DNA of 64,000 nucleotides from SHAN690 sp023262195. Its GTDB lineage: Bacteria; Bacteroidota; Bacteroidia; Flavobacteriales_G; Salibacteraceae. A model generated the notes under the pieces. That model did no database searches and was not told the DNA's origin. It saw only the letters and a program-made list of their open reading frames with translations. This document shows, piece after piece, positions 17,464 to 26,159 of this stretch. The stretch covers positions 868,001 to 932,000 of the forward strand of contig JAYQJE010000001.1 in NCBI GenBank assembly GCA_038142005.1, given 5' to 3'. Position numbers and translations under genes: made by a program. Every line of letters starts with the position of its first letter. Within the stretch, counting starts at the first letter, position 1.

Positions 17464-18923
17464 ATGGCTTTAAAGCAGACATTGCAGCAGAAAATGCTTC
17501 AAAAATTGAGTCCTCAGCAGATTCAATTAATGAAGATGCTGCAACTGCCCACGCAAGCATTGGAAGCGCGTATAAAAGAAGAGATTGAGATTAATCCTGC
17601 ATTAGAAGAAGGAAGAGAAAGCGAAGAACGAGAAAGGGACAACGAGGCAGATGATCAACTCGGGGAAGAATTGTCCGATGCCGAACAAGAGTTTGATTTT
17701 AGCGATTACATGGATGACGATGATACTCCCGAGTATCAGTACAATGCCAATAATTACAGCAAGGATGATGACGACAAAACCATCCCTATTGGCTCATCCA
17801 CCACCTTTCACGATAGACTTATCGAACAGCTGCACTTAAGGCAAATGGATGATAAGCATTTGCTGATTTGTGAGCATATCATCGGTAGCTTAGATGATAG
17901 TGGTTATTTGCGGAGAAGTGGCTGCAGTTGTTGATGATTTGGCCTTTACCCAAGGCATTATGACGAGTGAAGAGGAGGTGGAGTTTTTGCTTGTAAATGA
18001 AATACAGGATATGGATCCTGTAGGTATCGGAGCGAGAGATTTGAGAGAGTGTTTGCTATTGCAGATGCGCAAGAAGCCCTCATCTGTAACTACTAAAACG
18101 GCTACCATAATCCTTGAGAAGTACTACACTGAATTTGTACGCAAGCACTACGATAAAATCACCAACAGATTAGAGATTAGCCTAGATGATCTGAAAGAAG
18201 CCATCGATGAGATCACGGATCTAAACCCAAAACCGGGCAATTCAATGAATGAGTCATCAAAGCCCGTTGAGCATGTGGTGCCTGACTTTCAATTGGTAAA
18301 TGAAGATGGCGAGTTGCGAGTAATCTTGAACAGTAGAAATGTCCCTGAGCTGCGTATGAGTAAAAAATATGCTGAGATGCTCGAAGACTTTTCAAGAATC
18401 AAAGGGGAACCCACTAAGGCTCAGAAAGATGCGATGATTTTTGTGAAACAAAAATTGGACAGCGCCAAGTGGTTCATAGACGCGATAAAGCAACGGCACG
18501 ATACCTTGATTCGGACCATGCAGGCAATTGTTGATTATCAAATTGAGTACTTTAAAACGGGAGATGAAACCAAACTCAAGCCAATGATTCTCAAGGACAT
18601 TGCTGATATAATTAAGATGGACATTAGTACAGTCAGTAGAGTATCCAACAGCAAGTACATTCAAACCTCATATGGTACATTTAAAGTCAAGTACTTCTTT
18701 TCTGAATCGCTTACCAATGATGAGGGCGAAGAAGTCAGTACTCGTGAGGTAAAAAAAGATTTTACAGGATTTGATTTCTAATGAGGATAAAAGAAAACCA
18801 TTGGATGACGAGAGCTTGGCAAAAGAACTCAAAGCCAAAGGGTACAATATTGCAAGGAGGACTGTAGCGAAGTATAGAGAACAGCTTGATATCCCTGTAG
18901 CAAGATTGAGGAAAGAGTTATGA
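17464..18923 (+). CDS. rpoN: RNA polymerase sigma-54 factor RpoN, two frameshifts
   Basis: About 485 aa. Region I (QKMLQKLSPQQIQLMKMLQLPTQALEARI) binds activators and core; an acidic region II follows (DYMDDDDTPEYQ), then the core-binding domain (DPVGIGARDLRECLLLQMRKK) and the HTH (ADIIKMDISTVSRVSNSKYI). The RpoN box ARRTVAKYREQL is present near the end. Two breaks occur: near 17911-17920, where CGGAGAAGTG lacks two bases, GA (or gains one), and at the A7 run 18751-18757, which should be A6 to read KKILQDLISNEDKRK. The true stop is TGA 18921-18923, overlapping the next gene's ATG. An intact RpoN box argues for sequence errors. Confidence 0.95.
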
Positions 18924-19534
18924 GAATAGCAGCGCACATCCTATCTTATATATTTCATCCGATTTTCTTACCAACCTTTGGTTTGCTTGTCATCTTTGGC
19001 TTGAATAGCTACATCGCGGCCACCACTCCGGCACAGAAACAGTTTTTTCTTATAGGATGGATATTCATAAACACGGCCGTTATTCCTTTCTTGTTTACGG
19101 CATTTCTGAGATGGAAAAATTTGGTTAGCTCAATTCAGCTCGAAACAAGAGAGGACAGGATAGTGCCGTTTACCTTCGCCTTGTTCTTTTATCTGACTAA
19201 TTACTGGTTGCTCCGTGACATACCGATGCCACAGATCATTTACTCAATATTCTTGGGGAGCAGCGTAGCCGTAGGTATTGCATTGATCGTCAATTTTTAC
19301 ACTAAAATCAGCATACACATGATTGGTATGGGAGGAATAACAGCTGCCATCTATGCAATGGCGCAGATATATTCACTTCCATTGACCTTCGCTGTTATCA
19401 TTGGTGTCATCGCCAGTGGTTTAGTGGGGAGCGCCCGATACATCTTAGAATCTCATGATCTAAAGCAAATTTCAATGGGCTGGTTTACCGGTTTTATCAC
19501 AGTCTATTTACCCATTGTAATGGGATGGGGATAG
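18920..19534 (+). CDS. integral membrane protein related to PAP2-like proteins
   Basis: 204 aa with about six hydrophobic helices (IFHPIFLPTFGLLVIFGL, FLIGWIFINTAVIPFLFTAF, IIYSIFLGSSVAVGIALIV, MIGMGGITAAIYAMAQI and two later ones). The LETREDRIVPF loop and overall pattern match a Bacteroidota membrane family often described as PAP2-like, but catalytic residues of the phosphatase signature are not evident. Its ATG overlaps the rpoN stop (ATGA), so it is translationally coupled to sigma-54. Confidence 0.6.
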   Translation: MRIAAHILSYIFHPIFLPTFGLLVIFGLNSYIAATTPAQKQFFLIGWIFINTAVIPFLFTAFLRWKNLVSSIQLETREDRIVPFTFALFFYLTNYWLLRDIPMPQIIYSIFLGSSVAVGIALIVNFYTKISIHMIGMGGITAAIYAMAQIYSLPLTFAVIIGVIASGLVGSARYILESHDLKQISMGWFTGFITVYLPIVMGWG

Positions 19535-19541
19535 CTGAGTT

Positions 19542-19952
19542 TTAATCCTCAGTCCCCACAAACTTCACATCCTTGAGCATCAGCCCCCATTTTAGAGGGT
19601 GAATATCATTTCTTGTGAAAAGAATCATTCTTCTATCGTCCAAGTAAAAGTGTGCAAACGTATTTGCCGCGACTCCAAGACTGAATTCATCACCAAGTTC
19701 ACCCATAGTTGAATCAATGGGCTGTGTCATTTTGTTTCGGAACAACTCCTTTACTTGAGGCTCATCCGTATTTACATTGATCGTATTTGCACCCAAATCA
19801 ACCGTAATCGTTATCGGGTTTGGCAAGGATTTTTTGGTGTTTTTTCCTTGCAGATTTATATCCATTTCTGTGGATGTGAATACCATAATTGTATCCTGTG
19901 CCCAAGCCCCAGCTGAGATGATGAGGGATAATACAAGAACTAAATGCTTCAT
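19542..19952 (-). CDS. hypothetical secreted protein
   Basis: 136 aa from ATG 19952, which gives the signal peptide MKHLVLVLSLIISAGAWAQ with a WAQ cleavage end; the longer reading from 19979 puts nine polar residues in front. The mature part is a small mixed beta protein (ITITVDLGANTINVNTDEPQ) without cysteines. No family recognised. It lies between a plus-strand membrane protein gene and the carotenoid genes; the 41-nt gap to the lycopene cyclase gene upstream would allow co-transcription with it. Confidence 0.55.
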   Translation of the reverse strand: MKHLVLVLSLIISAGAWAQDTIMVFTSTEMDINLQGKNTKKSLPNPITITVDLGANTINVNTDEPQVKELFRNKMTQPIDSTMGELGDEFSLGVAANTFAHFYLDDRRMILFTRNDIHPLKWGLMLKDVKFVGTED

Positions 19953-19993
19953 GCCGTTGATCCTTTTTTGATTTGTCAAATGTAGCTAGTTTA

Positions 19994-20712
19994 TTAGCTG
20001 TGATGAAATCGAGGACTTTTCAGTTTTCGATTCTTATTGTAAACCAGCATTACAAGCAGAAAGTATGCCATCTGATACACGAAGTCTTCAGCAGGGATGG
20101 TACCAATGCGAATGCCCATATTTTGCTCATCGCTATACCATACAATTGGCTCATCGGTAAACCACCCGGTTAACCACCCATTCATAATAAACATGGGGAT
20201 CAGGCAAACTCCGTAGGAGAGAAAGAAGCGTCCCAACCAATCTGGGCGCACTACCAATAGAGTAAAGGATAGTAGGGCGGATGCAAAAAAGAAACAAATG
20301 GCCGTGTATAGCCGCGGGTAGAAGAAAACGCCAAGGATAAATGTGACCAGAATGAAAAACCAGGCGATACTTTGGGCGAACTTGCCAAGGATATCGGGCT
20401 TGACAAAATAGTTTAAAACCTCAAAGACAAACAGGCAAGCGAATGGCACGGTGAGAAAAAACCATACTCCTCGATCGGAAGCTCACCAATGTATAGTCCA
20501 GTGAGGTAGCGAGTATTAAAACCCCAAACTCCCAATTGAGTGAAGAGTTCGTCCCATGCCAAGAAAACACCTCCTGATACTGCTATGGAAAGGAAAATTG
20601 CCTTCCAGTTTTGTAAAAATCTTAAACGATGCTCATAGCTCTGCGCTAGTGGATATGCTATCGTGAGTAAATTTATAGCAAGGTAGTGGTATGAGTCTGG
20701 AATAAACGACAA
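19994..20712 (-). CDS. lycopene cyclase domain protein (CrtYcd-like), frameshifted
   Basis: About 240 aa, membrane-embedded heterodimer-type lycopene beta-cyclase with both halves fused. The first half runs MSFIPDSYHYLAINLLTIAYPLA and reaches the conserved LPIEE motif. The frame is then lost, and VWFFLTVPFACLFVFEVL continues in another frame into the second half (second PAEDFVYQ motif). Adding one base at about 20466-20474 restores PIEEVWFFLTVPFACLF. The enzyme would convert lycopene to beta-carotene; the hydroxylase gene lies 1 nt upstream in the same direction. The conserved sequence on both sides points to a sequencing deletion. Confidence 0.8.
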
Positions 20713-20713
20713 T

Positions 20714-21199
20714 CTATCTTAGAGCTTCTTTAATGTATTTGGTAGGCACCCATAGCAGGCCAAAACACTCTCCGCCCTCCTTGTCTTGATGTTTATGATG
20801 CATTTTGTGTGCCTTTCGTATGGCCCTCAAATACGCGCTGTCTGTATTTCTCCAAATCTTGATGCGCTGATGGATAAAGAGGTCATGAATAATAAAGTAG
20901 GTAGCTCCATAAGCTGTGATGCCAGCTCCAATAAATATTAAAGATGTAATCTCAGTACTTACACCTAGGTAAATACAAATGGCCGATGGCACAGAAAATA
21001 AAAGGAAGAAAACATCATTTCGTTCAAAGAAACCCGGTTTAGATCGGTGATGATCTTTGTGAAAAACCCAGCCAATTCCGTGCATAATATACTTATGGCT
21101 GAACCACGCCACGGCCTCCATTCCAAAATATGCAGCAAAGAAAATGAGTGCGTAAATCATGATGGGAAAGTACAACAAATCAGACTGAACATAGTTCAT
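20714..21199 (-). CDS. crtZ: beta-carotene hydroxylase (fatty acid hydroxylase superfamily)
   Basis: 161 aa from ATG 21199; a TTG at 21214 gives five more residues. Four histidine clusters of the di-iron membrane hydroxylases are seen: HKYIMH, HKDHH, HDLFIH and HKMHHKH. It would hydroxylate beta-carotene to zeaxanthin in the inner membrane. It is the first gene of a pair with the lycopene cyclase gene. The phytoene synthase and desaturase genes are not in this window. Confidence 0.88.
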   Translation of the reverse strand: MNYVQSDLLYFPIMIYALIFFAAYFGMEAVAWFSHKYIMHGIGWVFHKDHHRSKPGFFERNDVFFLLFSVPSAICIYLGVSTEITSLIFIGAGITAYGATYFIIHDLFIHQRIKIWRNTDSAYLRAIRKAHKMHHKHQDKEGGECFGLLWVPTKYIKEALR

Positions 21200-21311
21200 A
21201 GCTTGAGGATTCAAATAGGATAACGAGCCAACATTGTAATGAGTTTAATCGGATATCTTCTTTTGATTTTATGCCAACCGATGATTGTTTATTGACGTTT
21301 TAAATTGACAC

Positions 21312-22142
21312 ATGAGATTTACGCTAACAGTATCCATTGCCTTAATCACATTTTTTAGTAGCTGTGATAAGGATGAGCCTCAAATATTAGAAACAGATCC
21401 GACTGAAATGCCGCCTTCTGTGGTTGAAAAGCGAGTGATGGTTGAGCTCTTCAGTTCTATTCGCTGTGGTTCCTGTCCCAGGGCACACCATTTTATGGAT
21501 CAAACAGAAATACAAGATCCCAAAGTATTTCACATCACACATCAAATGTTTGGTGGCAATCCGATGCGCCACGGATATACCAAATACGTGCAGGAGAATG
21601 TAAAGTCCGTGCAGTTCACGCCCCATGCCATTATTCAGCGCAACGTTTCTGATGGAGCCGTTCAATACTACGAACCTGAGCGATATGAAGAGATTTCCAC
21701 GCTCATTGGTGATCGAGACTTGGTAGTAGAGCTCAATGCTACTGTAAAAGAAAATGACAATGCGCTAGACATAGCACTAGATATGCTAGCATTCGATGAT
21801 GCTATTCAAAAACTTTCAGTCACGGTATTGCTGGTGGAGAAAAAAGTAGTTGGGAACGATTACGACTACCATCAGCGCAACTACGGAAATGAAGACCCAG
21901 ACCATCCCTACTATCAGCAAGGGGATTACATCGAAGGGTTTGAACATACCAATGTCATTCGCGAATTAATCACCCCATTCGAAGGCATAGAGGTTGACAT
22001 CACAAATAATGAAGCGAGCTACACGTTAAATCATGATCTCGAAGGGTTGGCAGCAGAGAATTTTGCGCTTGTCGCCTTCGTTTCAGACTTCAACTCGAAT
22101 CAGATTTTTGATGCGAGGTATATTGACTTGGCTGATCTATAG
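21312..22142 (+). CDS. Omp28-related lipoprotein with thioredoxin-like CxxC domain
   Basis: 276 aa. MRFTLTVSIALITFFSSC is a lipoprotein signal with lipobox FSSC. VMVELFSSIRCGSCPRAHHFM presents a CGSC active site on a thioredoxin fold, as in the Omp28-related family of Bacteroidota. QFTPHAIIQRN is the cis-Pro-like segment. The C-terminal half is a beta domain (LDIALDMLAFDDAIQKLSVT). Likely an envelope oxidoreductase or structural protein; the redox role is inferred from the CxxC. The 3' end overlaps the convergent ALDH7-type gene by 6 nt. Confidence 0.75.
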   Translation: MRFTLTVSIALITFFSSCDKDEPQILETDPTEMPPSVVEKRVMVELFSSIRCGSCPRAHHFMDQTEIQDPKVFHITHQMFGGNPMRHGYTKYVQENVKSVQFTPHAIIQRNVSDGAVQYYEPERYEEISTLIGDRDLVVELNATVKENDNALDIALDMLAFDDAIQKLSVTVLLVEKKVVGNDYDYHQRNYGNEDPDHPYYQQGDYIEGFEHTNVIRELITPFEGIEVDITNNEASYTLNHDLEGLAAENFALVAFVSDFNSNQIFDARYIDLADL

Positions 22143-23662
22143 ATCAAACTTAATTCCTTGCGCTAGAGGTAACTCTGTGCTCCAATTGATGGTGTTGGTT
22201 TGTCTTCGCATGTAAGCTTTCCAAGCATCCGATCCGCTCTCACGTCCGCCACCAGTTTCTTTTTCGCCCCCAAAGGCTCCACCAATTTCAGCGCCAGAGG
22301 TGCCGATATTAACATTCGCAATGCCACAATCGGAGCCTTTATGACTAAGGAAAATCTCACTTTCACGCATATTGGTAGTCATGATTGCCGAGCTTAAACC
22401 TTGCTTTACCCCATTTTGCTTGGCTATGGCATCTTCAAACTTGGAGTACTTCATCATATACAATATAGGTGCAAAGGTTTCTTCTTGCACAATCTCCCAA
22501 GAATTATCGGCTTCGGCTATAGCGGGCTTTACATAGCATCCACTTTCGTATCCTGGTCCTTCCAGCACGCCACCTTCAACCAGTAGATTGCCACCCATCT
22601 TTTTGACCTCATCTAGAGCTTCGGAATACATCTGGACTGCATCGGTATCGATCAATGGACCAACATGATTATTCGCGTCAAGAGGATCGCCAATTTTGAG
22701 TTGTCCGTAGGCCTTGACTAATGTGTCTCGGATTTGGTCGTAAACGGAGTCATGAATGATTAATCTGCGTGTAGATGTGCAGCGCTGGCCACACGTACCA
22801 ACCGCTCCGAACACGATGCCTGGAATTGCAATTTTCAAGTCTGCATTTTCGGTAATAATGATGGCATTGTTGCCCCCAGCTCCAAAATGGTTTTACCGAG
22901 TCTTTTACCAACGGCCTCGCCTACTTTCTTTCCCATTCGGATAGAACCCGTGGCCGAAATCAAGGGAACTCGCCGGTCATTCGTCATTAATTCACCAATG
23001 GTGTAGTCTCCTACCACAAGTCCATTTACTCCTTCAGGAACATCGTTGGCTTTAAAAACATCGGCTACAATATTCATGCAGGCCACGGCACACAGCGGAA
23101 CCTTTTCTGATGGTTTCCAAACACACACATCACCACAAACCCAGGCGAGCATGCTGTTCCAAGCCCACACGGCCACTGGAAAGTTGAAGGCTGATATGAT
23201 CCCCACAATACCAAGCGGATGATATTGCTCATACATGCGGTGCATTGGACGCTCGCTATGCATTGTCAATCCATGTAATTGTCGTGAAAGACCAACAGCA
23301 AAGTCGCATATGTCAATCATTTCTTGGACCTCACCCAAGCCCTCTTGATAGCTTTTGCCCATTTCATAGCTGACGAGTTTTCCGAGAGGCTCTTTTTTTT
23401 CACGAAGCGCTTCACCTATTTGCCTGACAACCTCACCGCGCTGTGGGGCTGGCCACATTCGCCATTCGGCAAAGGCACTTTCGGCTTTTTGAATCACCTT
23501 TTCATAGTCTCCAGAGCTGCTTCCTTTTACCTCACCAATCTTTTTTCCGTCTGTTGGAGAAAATGATTCAAATAATTGGCCACCAGAGGATAACCAAGTT
23601 TGTCCTGTTGAGGTGCCTTCGTTTATTTCATTTACACCGAGTTCTTTCAAAAAGTCTTTCAT
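22137..23662 (-). CDS. ALDH7-type aldehyde dehydrogenase (alpha-aminoadipate-semialdehyde type), frameshifted
   Basis: About 508 aa. The N-terminal frame (MKDFLKELGVNEINEG, SAFNFPVAVWAWN, ATGSIRMGKKVGE) ends after KTILELGATMPSL; the C-terminal frame holds GAVGTCGQRCTSTRR with the catalytic Cys, EETFAPILY, and GGGRESGSDAWKAYMRRQ. With six instead of five C at 22873-22877 the junction reads ILELGGNNAIIITENADLK, the normal ALDH sequence with the active-site Glu. ALDH7 members oxidise alpha-aminoadipate or related semialdehydes in lysine degradation. The single-base loss in a homopolymer is very probably a sequence error. Confidence 0.85.
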
Positions 23663-23752
23663 CGTTCACAAATCTTTGCGCAAAAGTAGAAGTGTGATCC
23701 AGTGCTCAGAGATTTCGTTACACTAGTTTTACTTAGTTATTAAGCATACAAT

Positions 23753-24871
23753 ATGAAAACGCCATTCTTGTTTCTTTTATCAATTCTTGCCATAGGAGCA
23801 AATGCACAAATCACATACAACGGCACCACAATGGCTGGACTCGGAGATACAGTTTTACTTGCGGAAGACACCTCTCACGCTTCCAGTTTAGATATAGGTG
23901 ATGCAGCGGGTGATCAAGTTTGGGATTTTACTTCTGTGATAGAAGAAAAACCGGATGGTGCCATTTTGGAGCAGCCCTCGACCGCTCCTTTGTTCAACCT
24001 TTTTCCAGACGCGGATTTTGTCGCGAATGACATTTATGAAGATAGCGTCCATTTGTTTTTCAAAAAGACCGCGACTGCGCTTGACATCGTGGGTATTGTA
24101 GAATATGATTCGAATGGTAATCCAACGCCAGGAGAACTGAGTGGCACGTGGAGGTTTATGCAGTTTCCGGCTCAATTTGAAACAACATTCTCTTCAGTCG
24201 TTTTGAGAGATACCAGCACTTTTGAACTGGGGGTTGATTTTGATAGCATTGGGCCACATCCATTTATTGATTCAATCAGAACGGCTTTCAAATTCTCATT
24301 TTATAACGAAATTGATGCTTGGGGAGAAGTTCAATTACCTCAAGGCAGCTTTGATGCTATTCGGCAGAAAACATATTCTGTCTTGGAAACAAAAAGTGAT
24401 TGCTATTATGACAGTGCATGGCATGAATTTACTCCGCTTATGTTACTTTTTTTAGATGATGTGCAATATGATACGACTACGGATGCCATTTATCGATGGT
24501 GGACAGCTGATGAAAAAGTCAATTTATATGTCTGTCAAATAGAAACCGACACGAACGGTATGCCAGAATCGAGCTTCTCATACACCAAGGAAACCCCAAC
24601 AGAGCCCGCAGGAATTACATCTACGAAAGTGAGGCGAGTCACGGTGTATCCAAACCCCTCATCAGAGGTGCTTAATGTTAAGTTTTCAGTGCCTACAGTG
24701 GCTGTAGCTACTCTGTACGATGTCAACGCACGGGCTGTGCTGTTTCAAGAGCTTGGTGGCTCTGATACTGAGATTCAGATAAGTGAATTGCCAGTTGGAG
24801 TTTATATGCTCCAACTCACTGATCAGTCAGGGAAATTGATTGGGCTAAAAAAGGTTCAAGTCAGCCGTTAG
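23753..24871 (+). CDS. T9SS type A sorting-domain protein
   Basis: 372 aa. Signal peptide MKTPFLFLLSILAIGANAQ, a passenger region of beta character with no recognised domain, and a C-terminal type A sorting domain of about 75 residues starting VTVYPNPSSEVLNVKF, then ARAVLFQEL, LPVGVYMLQLTD and KKVQVSR. The domain directs export through the type IX system and surface attachment. The gene stands alone. Function of the passenger is unknown. Confidence 0.85.
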   Translation: MKTPFLFLLSILAIGANAQITYNGTTMAGLGDTVLLAEDTSHASSLDIGDAAGDQVWDFTSVIEEKPDGAILEQPSTAPLFNLFPDADFVANDIYEDSVHLFFKKTATALDIVGIVEYDSNGNPTPGELSGTWRFMQFPAQFETTFSSVVLRDTSTFELGVDFDSIGPHPFIDSIRTAFKFSFYNEIDAWGEVQLPQGSFDAIRQKTYSVLETKSDCYYDSAWHEFTPLMLLFLDDVQYDTTTDAIYRWWTADEKVNLYVCQIETDTNGMPESSFSYTKETPTEPAGITSTKVRRVTVYPNPSSEVLNVKFSVPTVAVATLYDVNARAVLFQELGGSDTEIQISELPVGVYMLQLTDQSGKLIGLKKVQVSR

Positions 24872-24882
24872 TAGTGACAGAG

Positions 24883-25323
24883 TTAGTGCAACTCAAAATC
24901 AAAACTTTGGACTTTTGATGAGTACTTAAGTATTGCTACCCTATTGACGCCTTTATTTTCAAGTCCGATCGGCTTAAGAGTGACCTCAAAACCACCATAT
25001 TCAAACCCCCATTTTTGTTTGGATTTGGGAACACTACGCGTGTCGATAACAAGAATTTTTGTGTGATATCCTGTATTGGAACACCACAGTTCCAGAACTT
25101 CATCAAACGGAAAATATGCTCTAAACCTTCCTGTTTCGGCCGTGGTGACTACGTTCAAAACTTCGCCATTTTCTTTCTTTATCTTAATGCTATGATTTGG
25201 TAGAACGGCTCCAGATTCGAGTTTTAAAAACCCATCGAGCAGCAGGTTGTTCGTAGGGGGATCTTCTTGTTCGAGGAGTGCAAAAGTAACTAGGGAAAGA
25301 AAAACTGTCGTAACTAATCTCAC
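24883..25323 (-). CDS. hypothetical secreted protein with carboxypeptidase-regulatory-like fold
   Basis: 146 aa. MRLVTTVFLSLVTFALLEQED looks like a signal peptide. The mature sequence (LLDGFLKLESGAVLPNHSIKI, VTTAETGRFRAYFPFDEVL, LWCSNTGYHTKILVID) has the rhythm of a transthyretin/CarboxypepD-reg beta sandwich. A similar small protein is encoded at 37412-37937. The start overlaps the stop of mscS by 4 nt, so the two are co-translated; a link with the channel is only positional. Confidence 0.6.
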   Translation of the reverse strand: MRLVTTVFLSLVTFALLEQEDPPTNNLLLDGFLKLESGAVLPNHSIKIKKENGEVLNVVTTAETGRFRAYFPFDEVLELWCSNTGYHTKILVIDTRSVPKSKQKWGFEYGGFEVTLKPIGLENKGVNRVAILKYSSKVQSFDFELH

Positions 25324-26156
25324 TGCTCTCGATAAAAATGAACATCCCTTTGCGGGAAAGGAATACGTACGTTATTCTCCCGAAATTTTTGATCAATCTG
25401 GAAGCGCAATTGGCTTCTTACAAATTCAATTTCCCACGTGTTTTCCGCCCAAAAAAGGAGTCTAAACTCAAGGGCACTATCACCAAAATTGGCAAACTGA
25501 ACACGCACCGGCCGCTCTTTCGATACCGATTGGTGTGCCTCGGCTACTTCTCTGAGAAGACGTTCGACCAGAGATGTGTCTGAGCCATAAGCCACACCTA
25601 CTTCAACTGCGAAGCGGGTAAGATCATCACCCTCTGTCCAATTAATGACGTTATCAGAAACCAAATGACTGTTCGGTACGATTAGAGTTATTCCATCCCG
25701 TGTTTTGATTTTACTTGTACGGAAATCAATTTCAATGACGCGACCTACGGTTTGATCAAATTCGACAATGTCTCCAACCCGCACAGTGCCGCCAAAAAGC
25801 AGAATAATGCCCGAAGTGAAGTCATTAAAAATCTGTTGAACACCCAGTCCGATACCAACAAGTAATGCTGCTGAACCGGCCAAGAGAATGGTAACATCAA
25901 TACCAACCGTTTCCAGCGCGATGAGCACTGCTAAGGTGTAAACAAAATAGGAAACAAGCTTGTGCAGCGCGTAGAGCGAGGACCGTTCCATCCACTGACG
26001 TTTTTTAACCGCTCGATTTACAAAGAGCTTAAAGAGGCGCAGTCCAAACCAGGTGAATACAAAAATGCTGATGACAATAATCAGGTCGAGCAGCGTGAGA
26101 TGAAAATCTCTGTAGCCTAAAAGCTGATAGTTGAGTATTTCTGATGCCTGATCCAT
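25320..26156 (-). CDS. small-conductance mechanosensitive channel (MscS family)
   Basis: 278 aa. Two N-terminal helices are followed by the pore helix TM3 (LAGSAALLVGIGLGVQQIFNDFTSGIILLF) with its Gly/Ala packing pattern. The cytoplasmic beta domain (VRVGDIVEFDQTVGRVIEIDF, VPNSHLVSDNVINWTEGDD) and the C-terminal alpha/beta domain come next. It opens on membrane tension to release osmolytes. It is followed by the secreted protein gene at 24883 (4-nt overlap) and preceded 3 nt upstream by the end of dnaG. Confidence 0.9.
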   Translation of the reverse strand: MDQASEILNYQLLGYRDFHLTLLDLIIVISIFVFTWFGLRLFKLFVNRAVKKRQWMERSSLYALHKLVSYFVYTLAVLIALETVGIDVTILLAGSAALLVGIGLGVQQIFNDFTSGIILLFGGTVRVGDIVEFDQTVGRVIEIDFRTSKIKTRDGITLIVPNSHLVSDNVINWTEGDDLTRFAVEVGVAYGSDTSLVERLLREVAEAHQSVSKERPVRVQFANFGDSALEFRLLFWAENTWEIEFVRSQLRFQIDQKFRENNVRIPFPQRDVHFYREQ

Positions 26157-26159
26157 GTA

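Noticed and set aside
17894..18781. Separate 295-aa protein after the first rpoN part
   Set aside because: It is the middle of sigma-54 in a shifted frame, and the RpoN box follows after a second shift, so all three parts are one gene.
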